Origin: an uncultured Bryobacterales bacterium
GTDB lineage: Bacteria; Acidobacteriota; Terriglobia; Bryobacterales; Bryobacteraceae
NCBI GenBank assembly: GCA_937959285.1
Contig: CALGAR010000134.1
Location: 1 to 64,000 of the forward strand
Direction of reading: 5' to 3'
Length of the DNA stretch: 64,000 nucleotides
The notes beneath the pieces were generated by a model. It saw nothing but the letters and a program-made list of their open reading frames with translations. It was not told the origin of the DNA and did not search any database. Positions 51,987-61,314 of the stretch are shown in pieces. Both the position numbers and the translations under genes were made by a program. Within the stretch, counting starts at the first letter, position 1, and each line of letters opens with the position of its first letter.

Positions 51987-53117
51987 TTGTCCTTGGATTA
52001 TCTGGTGGTGGGGGCCGGATTCGCGGGCAGTGTGATTGCCGAGCGGTTAGCTCACGTCTACGGAAAGCGGGTGCTGGTGGTGGACCGGCGGCCGCATATC
52101 GCCGGCAATGCCTACGATCACTACAATGACGACGGCATCCTCGTCCACAAGTATGGCCCGCATATCTTTCATACGAACTCCAAGGAAATCTTTGACTACC
52201 TCTCGCGGTTCACGGCTTGGCGGTCCTATGAACACCGAGTACTCGCAAGCGTCGACGGAAAGCTGGTGCCCATCCCTGTCAACCTCGATACCGTCAACAT
52301 CCTGTACGATCTGAACCTCTCTTCCGAAGAGCTTGAAGACTACTTTGCTTCCGTAGCAGAGAGGCGCGAGTTTGTTCGAACCGCCGAGGACGCGGTAGTG
52401 ACCAGGATCGGACGCGACCTCTACGAGAAACTGTTCCGCGGGTATACACGAAAGCAGTGGGGGCTTGACCCGTCGCAGCTTGATGCTTCAGTGACGGCGC
52501 GCATCCCGGTTCGAACCAATCGTGACCCTCGCTACTTTACCGACACCTATCAGGCGATGCCGCGAGATGGCTATACCCGCTTGTTCGAGAACATGCTGGA
52601 TCACCCGAATATTCGGGTTCTGTTGAATACCGACTACCGGGATATCCGCTTCAAAGCGAGGAGCGTAGAAGTAGTGTACACAGGGCCGATCGATGAATTC
52701 TTTGGTTACTGCTTCGGACCGCTTCCTTATCGTTCGTTGCATTTCGAGCACGAGACGCTCGATTGCGCCGTCTTTCAAAGTGCGCCTGTAGTTAACTATC
52801 CGAACGAACACCCATACACTCGCGTTACCGAGTTCAAATATCTGACAGGGCAGAAGCACCCGAAGACGAGTATTGTGTATGAGTATCCGCGGGCTGAAGG
52901 AGAGCCGTACTATCCGGTGCCAAGACCAGAAAACACCGACCTTTACAAGCGATACAAGGAACTGGCGGATGCGATGCCAGGCGTTCACTTTGTAGGCCGC
53001 CTGGCCACGTACAAGTACTACAACATGGATCAAGTGGTTGGCCAGGCTCTGACGCTTTGCCGCAAAATTGCCGGGGCTTCCCATCGCACGACCGTGCCGT
53101 TCAGGGAAGCCTCGTAA
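51987..53117 (+). CDS. glf: UDP-galactopyranose mutase
   Basis: A flavoenzyme converting UDP-galactopyranose to UDP-galactofuranose for cell-surface polysaccharide. With TTG 51987 the protein is 376 residues and opens MSLDYLVVGAGFAGSV, where G9-G14 bind FAD; GGGGAG lies six bases upstream. In-frame ATGs at 51876 and 51744 would add 37 or more residues of no family similarity. Catalytic-region marks are KYGPHIFHTN, RGYTRKQWGLDP, MPRDGYTRLFENML and the C-terminal GRLATYKYYNMDQVVGQAL. The 271 bases upstream (51716-51986) hold no other convincing gene. Confidence 0.94.
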   Translation: MSLDYLVVGAGFAGSVIAERLAHVYGKRVLVVDRRPHIAGNAYDHYNDDGILVHKYGPHIFHTNSKEIFDYLSRFTAWRSYEHRVLASVDGKLVPIPVNLDTVNILYDLNLSSEELEDYFASVAERREFVRTAEDAVVTRIGRDLYEKLFRGYTRKQWGLDPSQLDASVTARIPVRTNRDPRYFTDTYQAMPRDGYTRLFENMLDHPNIRVLLNTDYRDIRFKARSVEVVYTGPIDEFFGYCFGPLPYRSLHFEHETLDCAVFQSAPVVNYPNEHPYTRVTEFKYLTGQKHPKTSIVYEYPRAEGEPYYPVPRPENTDLYKRYKELADAMPGVHFVGRLATYKYYNMDQVVGQALTLCRKIAGASHRTTVPFREAS

Positions 53118-53133
53118 GTTTGGAGGGAGCTTT

Positions 53134-53289
53134 ATGGAGGAGAAAAACCAGGAACAGCAGAAGCAAGGGCAGCAAAAGCCCTGCAAACCGGAAGAACTGC
53201 GTCCCATTTCCCCTGATGAGCCGGCCGAGGGAGATCTCGAGGTAGTGGAAGAATCACTGCGGATCCACGAGAAGGCCGAAAAGAGGTAG
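53134..53289 (+). CDS. Small charged protein, unknown function (51 residues)
   Basis: A 52-codon frame beginning at ATG 53134, with TTTGGAGGGAGC giving an excellent Shine-Dalgarno site, and only 16 bases after the glf stop. The product starts MEEKNQEQQKQGQQKP, is rich in glutamine, glutamate and lysine, and ends in a charged helix (VVEESLRIHEKAEKR). It has no signal, cysteine pair or hydrophobic span and is probably disordered in its first half. I do not recognise it. Confidence 0.6.
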   Translation: MEEKNQEQQKQGQQKPCKPEELRPISPDEPAEGDLEVVEESLRIHEKAEKR

Positions 53290-53291
53290 CC

Positions 53292-54101
53292 TCAGAGCAC
53301 GTTCGACAGCCACTCCGAGTCTCTGCGTAGCTGCTCGCAGGCCAGCCGGGCACTTTCCCGAAAGACCCGGCCCAGCACCAGATCCGTCTCAAAAGCTGCT
53401 CGCATCCGGCGCCCGATGGCGTCGCCATCCCGCGCAGCGAGGGGACCGGTCCAGCTCTTGCGGCCCCCCTTCAGGTAGGCTCGAAACGTGCCGTTCAGGA
53501 GCCGTTCGATGATCAGGAGAGCCTGGTTCTTCTTGAGCCCCGCGCCTTGAAGGCAACACAGGGCAGCGTCGATAAGAGGAGTCGTCAGCGCTGTCGCAAA
53601 GGAGAAACCGGCAAGACAAAGGCTCTTCCCGTTTGTACTGATCTCGAGCAGCCGCCTCCGGTCCAGAAGTTGGCGTAACTCCCGGATAGCGTGCCTGTCT
53701 CCTTCTACGAGAAACCGCTCTGGTTCAATACTCTCTAACGGGCAGAGCGATGCGGCCGCAGCTCCGCAGTCTCTCAGGGCTTGCAATGCGCGGCTATCCA
53801 GCTCGCCGCTACAAAGAACCACGGTCTTCCCTTGTACATCGACTGGCGAAGCAGCAAGCTCAGAGACAACCTTTTCCACGGCCCGATCGGGCAGACACAG
53901 CAGAATCATCCGGCTGTCTCTCAGATCTGAATAGTGACGAACCGGGTAACCGCAGCGAATCGAGTTTGCGATCCGGCTTGCCAGCCGGAAGGACGAGGCC
54001 TTCACGGGGCCGATCTGGCTGGCAATGGCTGGCAGACGGACCACTGCGTAGCGGCTAGCCGTCCCGCCGCCCACTAGCGCCAGCGGCCGCTGTTTCCTCA
54101 T
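53292..54101 (-). CDS. Rossmann-like DUF2520/ProC-type protein
   Basis: A 269-residue protein with an N-terminal nucleotide-binding fold (LALVGGGTASRYAV, then DSRMILLCLPDRAVEKVV and TVVLCSGELDS) and a helical C-terminal domain (AGFSFATALTTPLIDAALCCLQGAGL). This is the plan of DUF2520 proteins, distant relatives of pyrroline-5-carboxylate reductase without known substrate. Its first 47 bases overlap the end of uvrB. It converges on the small gene at 53134 with a two-base gap. Confidence 0.72.
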   Translation of the reverse strand: MRKQRPLALVGGGTASRYAVVRLPAIASQIGPVKASSFRLASRIANSIRCGYPVRHYSDLRDSRMILLCLPDRAVEKVVSELAASPVDVQGKTVVLCSGELDSRALQALRDCGAAAASLCPLESIEPERFLVEGDRHAIRELRQLLDRRRLLEISTNGKSLCLAGFSFATALTTPLIDAALCCLQGAGLKKNQALLIIERLLNGTFRAYLKGGRKSWTGPLAARDGDAIGRRMRAAFETDLVLGRVFRESARLACEQLRRDSEWLSNVL

Positions 54102-56079
54102 ATGCCTTTGGAGCCTTCAGTGCCTTAATGCGGTCTCGGATTTGCGCTGCCTTCTCGAACTCAAAACGTTTTGCTGCTTCACGCATTGCAGCCTCCAGTT
54201 CGGCTAGGAAACGCTCTCGCTGCTCGGGGGTCATTTCCTCGGTTTCGTCTTGAGGCTCCATAGGAACGGTAACGTAATCAGCCTCGGCGATTGCTACCAG
54301 ACTCATGTCGATGGGCTTGATAATCGATTGCGGCGTGATATTGTTCTCCAGGTTGTACTGCAATTGCACGCGGCGTCTGCGGTTGGTCTCATCGATGGCC
54401 CGGCGCATACTGTCGGTGATCACATCCGCATAAAGGATGGCCTTGCCGTTGACATTCCTTGCCGCTCGTCCAATGGTTTGAATGAGCGAGCCTGTCGACC
54501 GAAGGAAGCCCTCTTTGTCGGCATCCAATATGGCGACCAGGGAGACTTCCGGCAAATCCAATCCTTCCCTCAACAGATTGACTCCAATGAGCACGTCAAA
54601 CTCACCGCGGCGCAAATCCCGCAAAATCTTAATGCGATCGAGAGTACTGACCTCCGAATGGAGATACCGGCAGCGGACACCGACTTCGGAGTAGTATTCC
54701 GCCAGATCTTCGGCCATCCGCTTTGTCAGGGTTGTAATCAGTACCCTCTCTCCCTTATCGACGCGCAGGCGGATCTCGTTTAACAAATCGTCTACCTGCC
54801 CTTTGATTGGCCGGACCTCCACCTCGGGATCCACCAAACCCGTCGGGCGGATAATCTGCTCGACGACAACTCCAGCGGATTTCGTCAGCTCATAGGGGCC
54901 GGGAGTTGCGGAAACATAGATCACCTGACCTACGCGGTGTTCAAACTCTTCAAACGTCAAGGGACGGTTATCGAGAGCGCTGGGCAGACGGAAGCCGAAC
55001 TTGACAAGCGTTTCCTTCCGCGAACGGTCTCCGTGGTACATGCCTTGTAACTGCGGGACCGTCTGATGGCTCTCGTCGATAAAGATCAGTGCGTCCTGCG
55101 GCAGATAGTCAAGAAGCGTCGGCGGAGGTTCACCGGGAAGGCGGCCGGAGAAGTGCCGCGAGTAATTCTCGATTCCATGACAGTAGCCGATCTGGCGAAT
55201 CATCTCCAGATCGAACATGGTCCGCTGATGAAGCCGCTGCGCTTCGATCAGCTTGCCCTGCTTTTCGAGCTCGCCCCGCCACCATTGCAATTCGTTCTCG
55301 ATGCTCCGCAGCGCCTGCTCCTTGGTTTCAGGCGACATTACATAGTGCGTCTTGGGGTAGATGGGCAAGCGGAGATAGGTCTGCCGCACCTGGCCGAGTA
55401 GTGGGTCAATCTGCGAGAGACTCTCAATCTCGTCACCCCATAGCTCGATCCGGTACGCATAGTCGTCGTAGGTGGGGTAAACCTCGATGACGTCTCCGCG
55501 AACGCGAAACGTTCCGCGCCGGAAGTCCCCTTCATTCCGGTCGTAGAGAATCTCAACCAGGCGCCGTACGATCTCCTCGCGCGAGATCTTCTGTCCCTTC
55601 TCGAGCATCAGCAGCATGCCATAGTAGGCTTCGGGGGAGCCGAGGCCATAGATGCAGCTGACGCTCGCGACGATCACGCAATCACGCCGCTCAAAGAGCG
55701 AGCGAGTCGCTGAAAGGCGCAGCTTGTCGAGCTCGTCGTTAATCGTCGCTTCCTTCTCGATGTAAACGTCTCCGGATGGAATGTACGCTTCCGGCTGATA
55801 GTAATCGTAGTAGCTGACGAAATATTCGACCGCGTTTGTAGGGAAAAACGCTTTGAATTCGTGATAAAGCTGAGCGGCGAGAGTTTTGTTGTGCGCGAGA
55901 ATCAGTGCAGGACGGCCGCAGGCTTCGATGACCTTGGCCATCGTGAACGTCTTCCCGGAACCCGTTACACCGAGGAGCACCTGGTGACTCTCGCCGTCCT
56001 GGACGCCTCGCACCAGTTGCTCGATTGCCGACTCCTGATCGCCTTTGGGCTTGTAGTCGACACCTAATCGGAAGCCCAT
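54055..56079 (-). CDS. uvrB: Excinuclease ABC subunit B
   Basis: The damage-verifying helicase of nucleotide excision repair, 674 residues. Walker A is GVTGSGKT at residues 37-44; the beta-hairpin region YYDYYQPEAYIPSGD, the DESH box in FIDESHQTVPQL, the helicase motif VI EGLDLPEVSLVAILDADKEG in part, and the C-terminal UVR domain (RFEFEKAAQIRDRIKALK) are all present. The enzyme appears complete. A TATACT hexamer nine bases before ATG 56079 may be its promoter. The DUF2520-like gene overlaps its end. Confidence 0.98.
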   Translation of the reverse strand: MGFRLGVDYKPKGDQESAIEQLVRGVQDGESHQVLLGVTGSGKTFTMAKVIEACGRPALILAHNKTLAAQLYHEFKAFFPTNAVEYFVSYYDYYQPEAYIPSGDVYIEKEATINDELDKLRLSATRSLFERRDCVIVASVSCIYGLGSPEAYYGMLLMLEKGQKISREEIVRRLVEILYDRNEGDFRRGTFRVRGDVIEVYPTYDDYAYRIELWGDEIESLSQIDPLLGQVRQTYLRLPIYPKTHYVMSPETKEQALRSIENELQWWRGELEKQGKLIEAQRLHQRTMFDLEMIRQIGYCHGIENYSRHFSGRLPGEPPPTLLDYLPQDALIFIDESHQTVPQLQGMYHGDRSRKETLVKFGFRLPSALDNRPLTFEEFEHRVGQVIYVSATPGPYELTKSAGVVVEQIIRPTGLVDPEVEVRPIKGQVDDLLNEIRLRVDKGERVLITTLTKRMAEDLAEYYSEVGVRCRYLHSEVSTLDRIKILRDLRRGEFDVLIGVNLLREGLDLPEVSLVAILDADKEGFLRSTGSLIQTIGRAARNVNGKAILYADVITDSMRRAIDETNRRRRVQLQYNLENNITPQSIIKPIDMSLVAIAEADYVTVPMEPQDETEEMTPEQRERFLAELEAAMREAAKRFEFEKAAQIRDRIKALKAPKAYEETAAAGASGRRDG

Positions 56080-56088
56080 CTTCTTTTC

Positions 56089-56094
56089 AGTATA
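56089..56094 (-). promoter_or_regulatory. Candidate -10 of uvrB
   Basis: On the minus strand TATACT (56094-56089) ends nine bases before the uvrB ATG. The leader would be only a few bases. I saw no LexA-type box. Confidence 0.35.
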
Positions 56095-56118
56095 GAACGC
56101 ACCCTTATGGGTAAATCG

Positions 56119-57018
56119 TCAGGACGTTGCGGCTAGTCGTCCTCGTTCGGCCTCCGCGTTGTATTCGCATCCGATCAGCGCGATCACGGCGAGCAAATAC
56201 ATCCAGACGATCAATGCGATGACTGCTCCGACGCTTCCGTAGAGGACATTGTAGTTGGCGATGTTGCGGACGTACCATGCGAAGGCCTGTGTCGTCACCA
56301 GCCAGAACGCGGTTGCCAGCAGCGCGCCAGGCCAGAGACGCCGCAAGGATTGCTTGCGGTCGACGCCAAAATAGTAAAGGAGCACTGTGACGAGAACTAC
56401 TGTGCTTAGAGCGACCGCTGTCCTCATCACGTAGCTTGCAAGGTCGAGCCACCCGGCAAGTTCAGCCGATTCCGGGAGCAGGCCGAGCTCGTGAAATACG
56501 AATCGCTCCACGCGCTCACCCATAATGACCAGCGCCGCGGCCATCAGAGAGGGCACGATCCCGGAGAATACCAGCATCAACGAATCGACTCGTTTTCTGA
56601 AGAACGAGCGTCTGTCGGGAATCCGGTAGGCAGCGTGGAAGCCTTCCATGAGGCTGAGCGTAGCGCCCGATGCAGCCCACAGGGAAAGAATCCCGGCGCC
56701 GACCAGAAGAGCGGCGGGCCGGGTGCCTCCCAGCAGGAAGTTGAACATGATCAGTTGCTCTGTGCCTGGAGGTACAACTTCGAACAGGAAGTTGGAGATT
56801 GCGTGGGAGACAGCCTGCGCGTTTGCCTGGACCAGAATCGTCGTCGTGGTGGTCAGCAGGGGGAAGAACGACAGCAGCGCAGAATACGCGGCAGCCTTGG
56901 CATAACCGAGGCAGCCGTCACGATAGGTAGCCCAGCAGGCACGGCCCAGCCTTCGCCAGAACTCCCTCCAGTATCCAGCCGTCCACTTAAGGAGCCTGAC
57001 CGTGGTCAGTCTCCGCAC
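56119..57018 (-). CDS. YihY/BrkB-family membrane protein
   Basis: A 299-residue protein with six hydrophobic spans and the family marks GYAKAAAYSALLSFFPLLT, GTRPAALLVGAGILSLW, FHAAYRIPDRRSFFRKRV and YNVLYGSVGAVIALIVWMYL. The family was once misnamed ribonuclease BN; its role in the membrane is unsettled. Start GTG 57018 lies inside the end of glpD (13-base overlap), so it belongs to the operon that begins with the methyltransferase at 62009. Confidence 0.9.
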   Translation of the reverse strand: MRRLTTVRLLKWTAGYWREFWRRLGRACWATYRDGCLGYAKAAAYSALLSFFPLLTTTTTILVQANAQAVSHAISNFLFEVVPPGTEQLIMFNFLLGGTRPAALLVGAGILSLWAASGATLSLMEGFHAAYRIPDRRSFFRKRVDSLMLVFSGIVPSLMAAALVIMGERVERFVFHELGLLPESAELAGWLDLASYVMRTAVALSTVVLVTVLLYYFGVDRKQSLRRLWPGALLATAFWLVTTQAFAWYVRNIANYNVLYGSVGAVIALIVWMYLLAVIALIGCEYNAEAERGRLAATS

Positions 57019-58466
57019 GCCGCCTCCGGAACGGAAATAAGCTGCTCCAACGCCTCAGCCTCCTCGCGCTGGCGCTTGGCATCCCAGCCCAAGAGGCTGC
57101 CCATCAGTTGCGCATACGGAGCCAGTGACTCGGCCGTCCACCGGTGTTCATAGCCCAAATAGCTCGATATCAGCAGTGCGTCTGTGAGCCGTTGTGCCAT
57201 CTCGCTGTTCACCGCCTGCCGCACGGCGGCTTCGGGCGTCTGCGGTATTGGAGTTCGAGGTAGCGGCGTTTGCGCGGTGACGTGAACGGAAGTCAATGCC
57301 GGCGCAATCTCCTTAGTCACGAGGTCGGCCGCTTCCTCGCTCATCGATCGGTACGTCGTATACTTCCCTCCGGCGATATGCAGGATTCCTTCGGGCGAAT
57401 TCCAGATACGGTGTTCGCGGCTGGTGCTCGTTGCGGAATCCGATTCATCGCGCACGAGCGGCCGCAGCGAGCTGTAGGAGGAGATTGGCTGAAGGCTCCG
57501 GGCATCCGGATAGAGACGGCGAATGATGTTCAGGAGATAGCTGATTTCGTCGGGCGAAATGCGAACGTCATCGGGCGAGCCCGTATGATCGACGTCTGTA
57601 GTGCCGACGAGGGTTAATTGCCGGTGTGTGCCCCACGGGATCAGGAAAATAATCCGCCCTTGCTCATCGAAATGAGCGATTGCATGGTCGCTTGAGCCGA
57701 TGCGCGGAAAAATGAGGTGCGAGCCGCGCACAAGACGTAGCGGGCCGGATTCGGCCCAAGGACCTCGCGCATCCACCAGCTTTCGCGCGCGTGTCTCGAA
57801 GCGTTCGCCGGATAGCGTGTCGCGAAGAGTAATCTTCCATACACCGTTGTCGCAAACCCGCTCCTCCGATTCCACATAGTTCACTGCGACGCCTCCGTTG
57901 CCCACGGCCTCGAAGATGTTCTCGAGCACAAACCGGGCGGAATGAACGGCACAGTCGAAGAAGAGAGCGCCTGCCACCAGTCCCTTCGAAGAGATTCGCG
58001 GCTCCAGCACCAGCACCTCGTCTCGCGATAAGCGGCGATGCCGGGCGATGTTTCGAGCGCCGGCCAAAGCGTCGTAGAGCCATAAACCGGTCCCGTAGAA
58101 GAGCGACGAGAACCAGTCGAACATGGGGATCAGGAACGGCAAGGGCCGGACGAGGTGAGGCGCGATTTCGAGTAGCGTCGAGCGTTCACGCAGCGCTTCC
58201 CGGACGAGGCGGAACTCCAGATACTTCAGATAACGCAGCCCGCCGTGAATGAGCTGCGAATTCTTCCCGCTGGTTCCCGAAGCGAAGTGATGTTTCTCAA
58301 CGAGGGCCGCCTTAAGCTCGACACCTGCAGATTTTGATCGGAGAGTGAGATCCCGCAGTACCCCAGCGCCATTGATCCCGCCGCCGAGAATCAGCACATC
58401 GAACGTTTCGTGGCGTAAGCGGTTCAGGCACTGGCTGCGCGTCTCCCGAGTAACGGGGTGACTCAT
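57006..58466 (-). CDS. glpD: FAD-dependent glycerol-3-phosphate dehydrogenase
   Basis: A 486-residue membrane-associated flavoenzyme that oxidises glycerol 3-phosphate to dihydroxyacetone phosphate. FDVLILGGGINGAGVLRDL is the FAD-binding motif near residue 23; HFASGTSGKNSQLIHGGLRYL and IPWGTHRQLTLVGTTD are conserved, and GGKYTTYRSMSEE marks the C-terminal part. It overlaps both its neighbours (ATGA with the upstream membrane-protein gene, 13 bases with the BrkB gene), an unusual location for glpD among cell-surface genes. Confidence 0.95.
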   Translation of the reverse strand: MSHPVTRETRSQCLNRLRHETFDVLILGGGINGAGVLRDLTLRSKSAGVELKAALVEKHHFASGTSGKNSQLIHGGLRYLKYLEFRLVREALRERSTLLEIAPHLVRPLPFLIPMFDWFSSLFYGTGLWLYDALAGARNIARHRRLSRDEVLVLEPRISSKGLVAGALFFDCAVHSARFVLENIFEAVGNGGVAVNYVESEERVCDNGVWKITLRDTLSGERFETRARKLVDARGPWAESGPLRLVRGSHLIFPRIGSSDHAIAHFDEQGRIIFLIPWGTHRQLTLVGTTDVDHTGSPDDVRISPDEISYLLNIIRRLYPDARSLQPISSYSSLRPLVRDESDSATSTSREHRIWNSPEGILHIAGGKYTTYRSMSEEAADLVTKEIAPALTSVHVTAQTPLPRTPIPQTPEAAVRQAVNSEMAQRLTDALLISSYLGYEHRWTAESLAPYAQLMGSLLGWDAKRQREEAEALEQLISVPEAACGD

Positions 58467-60526
58467 TCTCTTTCTATGATAGTTGCCGGGCCAGACCGTT
58501 TGCCTTCCATCCCGGCCCTGCGCATGCGCCCGCGAAAGGCGAGCAGCAGGATGAGTGCGGCACTCGCGCCCGTCACTCCGCGGCCAACGATATTCTCGAG
58601 CGGCAATTCGAACTCCAGGCGAATCTCATGATCGCCGGGCGGAGCTTCGACGAGCAGGAAGTTTGAAACCGGGTCCTGATGAATGCGCAAGCGGGCGGTT
58701 CCGCTATAAGCGCGCCATGCGGGATCGAATGATTCCTGCACCAGGACTGCCTGTCCGGGCTCCAGGCTCACTCGGAGGCGCATCCGGTTGGGGTGATCTT
58801 GCGAGAGCGCGACACGGCGGTCCGGTCCCCTCTCGATTGCATCGACGTATGCTTCGAGACTGGGCCGGGCGTCAACCGATCGAACGGGCGGAAGGGAGAG
58901 AATGCGGGATGCCTCGACGACGCGCGCCCTTTCGGGAAAGCGGCGAGGGACCCGATAGATCCGGTTGCCTGCATTGTCGTCGAAGATCTTCTCCAGCAGA
59001 CCTTCAAACTTCCTTGGGTGCACGTAATCGTTCCAGATCTCTTCCGATTCGGGGTCGAACACGACTACGGCATCCGCGCCAAGCGCCTGCAGCCATAAGA
59101 TGCTCAACTCCGGATCGGCGCCGCGGGTGATCTCCCACTCAGGTAGAACGAGCGCTTGATTCAGCAATCCCTGCTGCGATCCTCCTCCGACTTGCTTGAC
59201 GTCGTGCCACGCGTTGAACCAGAGGCGGATCGAACCGGCGGCGTGAATTCGGGAGCCGGGCATATGGCGTGACAGCCAGTCTGCAGTTTTGTATTCAATC
59301 CGCAGATCCGGCCGGAAGGTGGGCGGGAATAGCGTCCACGCATGCCGCAGGTATTGCCGGGAATCGGCGAAGGCTGCCAGCAGCAGAAGAATCACGGCGG
59401 TTTTCGGAAGCCACGGACGCTGGCGGAGCCACAAGGGGCCAATGCGATTCGGGTTCCTCCAGATCCATCGGGCCGCGAGCGCGCCAGCCAGGATCATCGT
59501 GAGATCGAGTTCAGGCACGAGCCGGTGCGGTTCGCCGATCACCCGGAATCCGAAGTATGCCTTCCCAAGCACGTTCAGTGAAAAGAACAACAGCGAGCCG
59601 CAAACGAAGGTGCCCCACGCTCTCTGCGGCTTGCCGCGGACATAAGCCCACGTAACGCCGCAGAACAGAATCGCCGCAAGAGCGGCGAGCGCGACCGACC
59701 AGGAGTTGCCCTTCTCCGCAACCAGCCTCATGTTTTCCAAGGTGATGCGCACGTAGGAAGGAGTCAGCCAGAAGGAAGTAAGGCCATAGGCCAAAGCTGC
59801 GATCAACGCGGCGCGCAGCCAGATCCAATAATCCTGAAGCGCCACCCACAAGGACCAGCACAGCAACGGGAAGAAAATGACGAGGGCAGTCGCGCCGTAG
59901 AAGTTGTTGGAGACGACGAGCGCGCTGCCGACGGCGGCTGCGAGGAGCATGTAGAGCCGTCCCCGCTGAAGCCCGCGCCAGGCTGCGGCGAGCGCGATCG
60001 GGATCAGCGCGAAGGACGACATATGCGGTCCTTCTCCATACTTCATGAGGACATGAAGACGCATCGGCGCGAGGTGTGAGGAAACGGCGTCATCGCGAAA
60101 CTCGGGCAGAAACCAGAAGGAGGGAGAGATCAAGGCAGCAGCCGCGGCGCACAGCCATGCGGCCCGGCGGGAGCCGGAGCCGGACCGGACAAGAAGATAG
60201 ACGCCCGCAATGCCAATGCAGTAAAAAAAGGCCGTGTACAGGTGATAGGCGCGCGCGGGCACGACCTTCGGTATCAAAGTCAGCAACGCGGTACCTATCC
60301 GCAGCGCCGGCGGGTAAATGTAGTCGAAGCGCGTGCCGCAATACCATGCAGGCTGCCATCCGTTGAGGTTCCAATGCTGCCGGAGCATCCTTGCGTCGGC
60401 AATAAAGGTACTCTCGATGGAGCTCCAGTTGTCTAGGTATTTCAGCCGAAAGAGCGGCCAGATGAGGATTACTGTCAGGAGGAAGATTGCGCTTGCGTCA
60501 ATGATCCAGGTTCTTCGAAAGCTCAT
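58463..60526 (-). CDS. Large multi-spanning membrane protein, possibly GT-C-like
   Basis: A 687-residue protein with about twelve hydrophobic spans in the first 430 residues and a soluble C-terminal half. Between spans 1 and 2 the loop DARMLRQHWNLNGWQPAWYCG and TRFDYIYPP, with paired acidic and aromatic residues, recalls uncharacterised membrane proteins annotated as related to 6-pyruvoyl-tetrahydropterin synthase, and GT-C folds. It sits between a GT2 and glpD with four-base overlaps, so a role in polysaccharide or glycolipid export is plausible. Function unknown. Confidence 0.75.
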   Translation of the reverse strand: MSFRRTWIIDASAIFLLTVILIWPLFRLKYLDNWSSIESTFIADARMLRQHWNLNGWQPAWYCGTRFDYIYPPALRIGTALLTLIPKVVPARAYHLYTAFFYCIGIAGVYLLVRSGSGSRRAAWLCAAAAALISPSFWFLPEFRDDAVSSHLAPMRLHVLMKYGEGPHMSSFALIPIALAAAWRGLQRGRLYMLLAAAVGSALVVSNNFYGATALVIFFPLLCWSLWVALQDYWIWLRAALIAALAYGLTSFWLTPSYVRITLENMRLVAEKGNSWSVALAALAAILFCGVTWAYVRGKPQRAWGTFVCGSLLFFSLNVLGKAYFGFRVIGEPHRLVPELDLTMILAGALAARWIWRNPNRIGPLWLRQRPWLPKTAVILLLLAAFADSRQYLRHAWTLFPPTFRPDLRIEYKTADWLSRHMPGSRIHAAGSIRLWFNAWHDVKQVGGGSQQGLLNQALVLPEWEITRGADPELSILWLQALGADAVVVFDPESEEIWNDYVHPRKFEGLLEKIFDDNAGNRIYRVPRRFPERARVVEASRILSLPPVRSVDARPSLEAYVDAIERGPDRRVALSQDHPNRMRLRVSLEPGQAVLVQESFDPAWRAYSGTARLRIHQDPVSNFLLVEAPPGDHEIRLEFELPLENIVGRGVTGASAALILLLAFRGRMRRAGMEGKRSGPATIIERE

Positions 60527-61314
60527 GGTCGCGCGCGCCGGCTTTCGAGAGCGGCTTCACCCGTATAGCGGCGGCGAAGGCTTTCAAATTGACGCTGCCG
60601 CAAAATTCCGGCCGAGTGGAGCAGGTAGCGCGCCAGAAGCCAGAGGATGGAGAGCCCGTAAACCGTGCTTTGGAAGAAAGACGCGGAGGAGGCTTGCGGG
60701 AAGTATCGGGTCGGAACGGGAACTTCCGCAATTCGCATGTTCACCTCAACAAATTGCGCAATGATCTCCTGGTCAAAGATAAAGTTGTCGGAGTTCATCT
60801 CAAGGTTTACGGATTCGAGGGCTTCCCGCCGGTAGGCTCGGTACCCGGTGTGGTATTCCGCAAGCTGGAGGCCGAAGACTGCGTTCTCCAGCTTTGTCAG
60901 GAAACGGTTCGACACATACTTCCACCAGGGCATTCCCTGTTTCACAGGGTTTCCGCCAAGCAGCCGAGATCCAAGCACGACGTCAGCACGCCCTTCTTGA
61001 ATTGGCCGGATGATCTCGGGCAAAAGCGTCGGATCGTACTGGTAGTCGGGATGAACCATCACAATGATGTCGGCCCCGGCACGCAGCGCCTCGCGGTAGC
61101 AGGTTTTCTGGTTGGCTCCGTATCCGTAGTTACGGTTGTGAACGAACAGTTCCAGGCCCAGTTCACGCGCGATCGCCGCGGTCTCGTCGCGGCTGCCGTC
61201 GTCGACGAGGATTACCAGATCCACCACGTCGTGCGGCAGCTCCGCGTAGGTCATGCGGAGGGTTTTCGCCGCGTTGTAGGCCGGCATTACGACTATGATC
61301 TTCGGCTTTTTCAC
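60523..61314 (-). CDS. Glycosyltransferase family 2 (polyprenyl-phosphate sugar synthase type)
   Basis: A 263-residue GT-A enzyme. VVMPAYNAAKTL, ILVDDGSRDETA, NYGYGANQKTCY, the metal-binding region MVHPDYQYDP and ADVVLGSRLLGG match GT2 enzymes that load a sugar on undecaprenyl or dolichyl phosphate. A hydrophobic segment near the end (TVYGLSILWLLARYLL) may touch the membrane. GTG 61314 overlaps the stop of the methyltransferase gene. The next gene, a large GT-C-like protein, would be a natural user of its lipid-linked sugar. Confidence 0.9.
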   Translation of the reverse strand: MKKPKIIVVMPAYNAAKTLRMTYAELPHDVVDLVILVDDGSRDETAAIARELGLELFVHNRNYGYGANQKTCYREALRAGADIIVMVHPDYQYDPTLLPEIIRPIQEGRADVVLGSRLLGGNPVKQGMPWWKYVSNRFLTKLENAVFGLQLAEYHTGYRAYRREALESVNLEMNSDNFIFDQEIIAQFVEVNMRIAEVPVPTRYFPQASSASFFQSTVYGLSILWLLARYLLHSAGILRQRQFESLRRRYTGEAALESRRARP

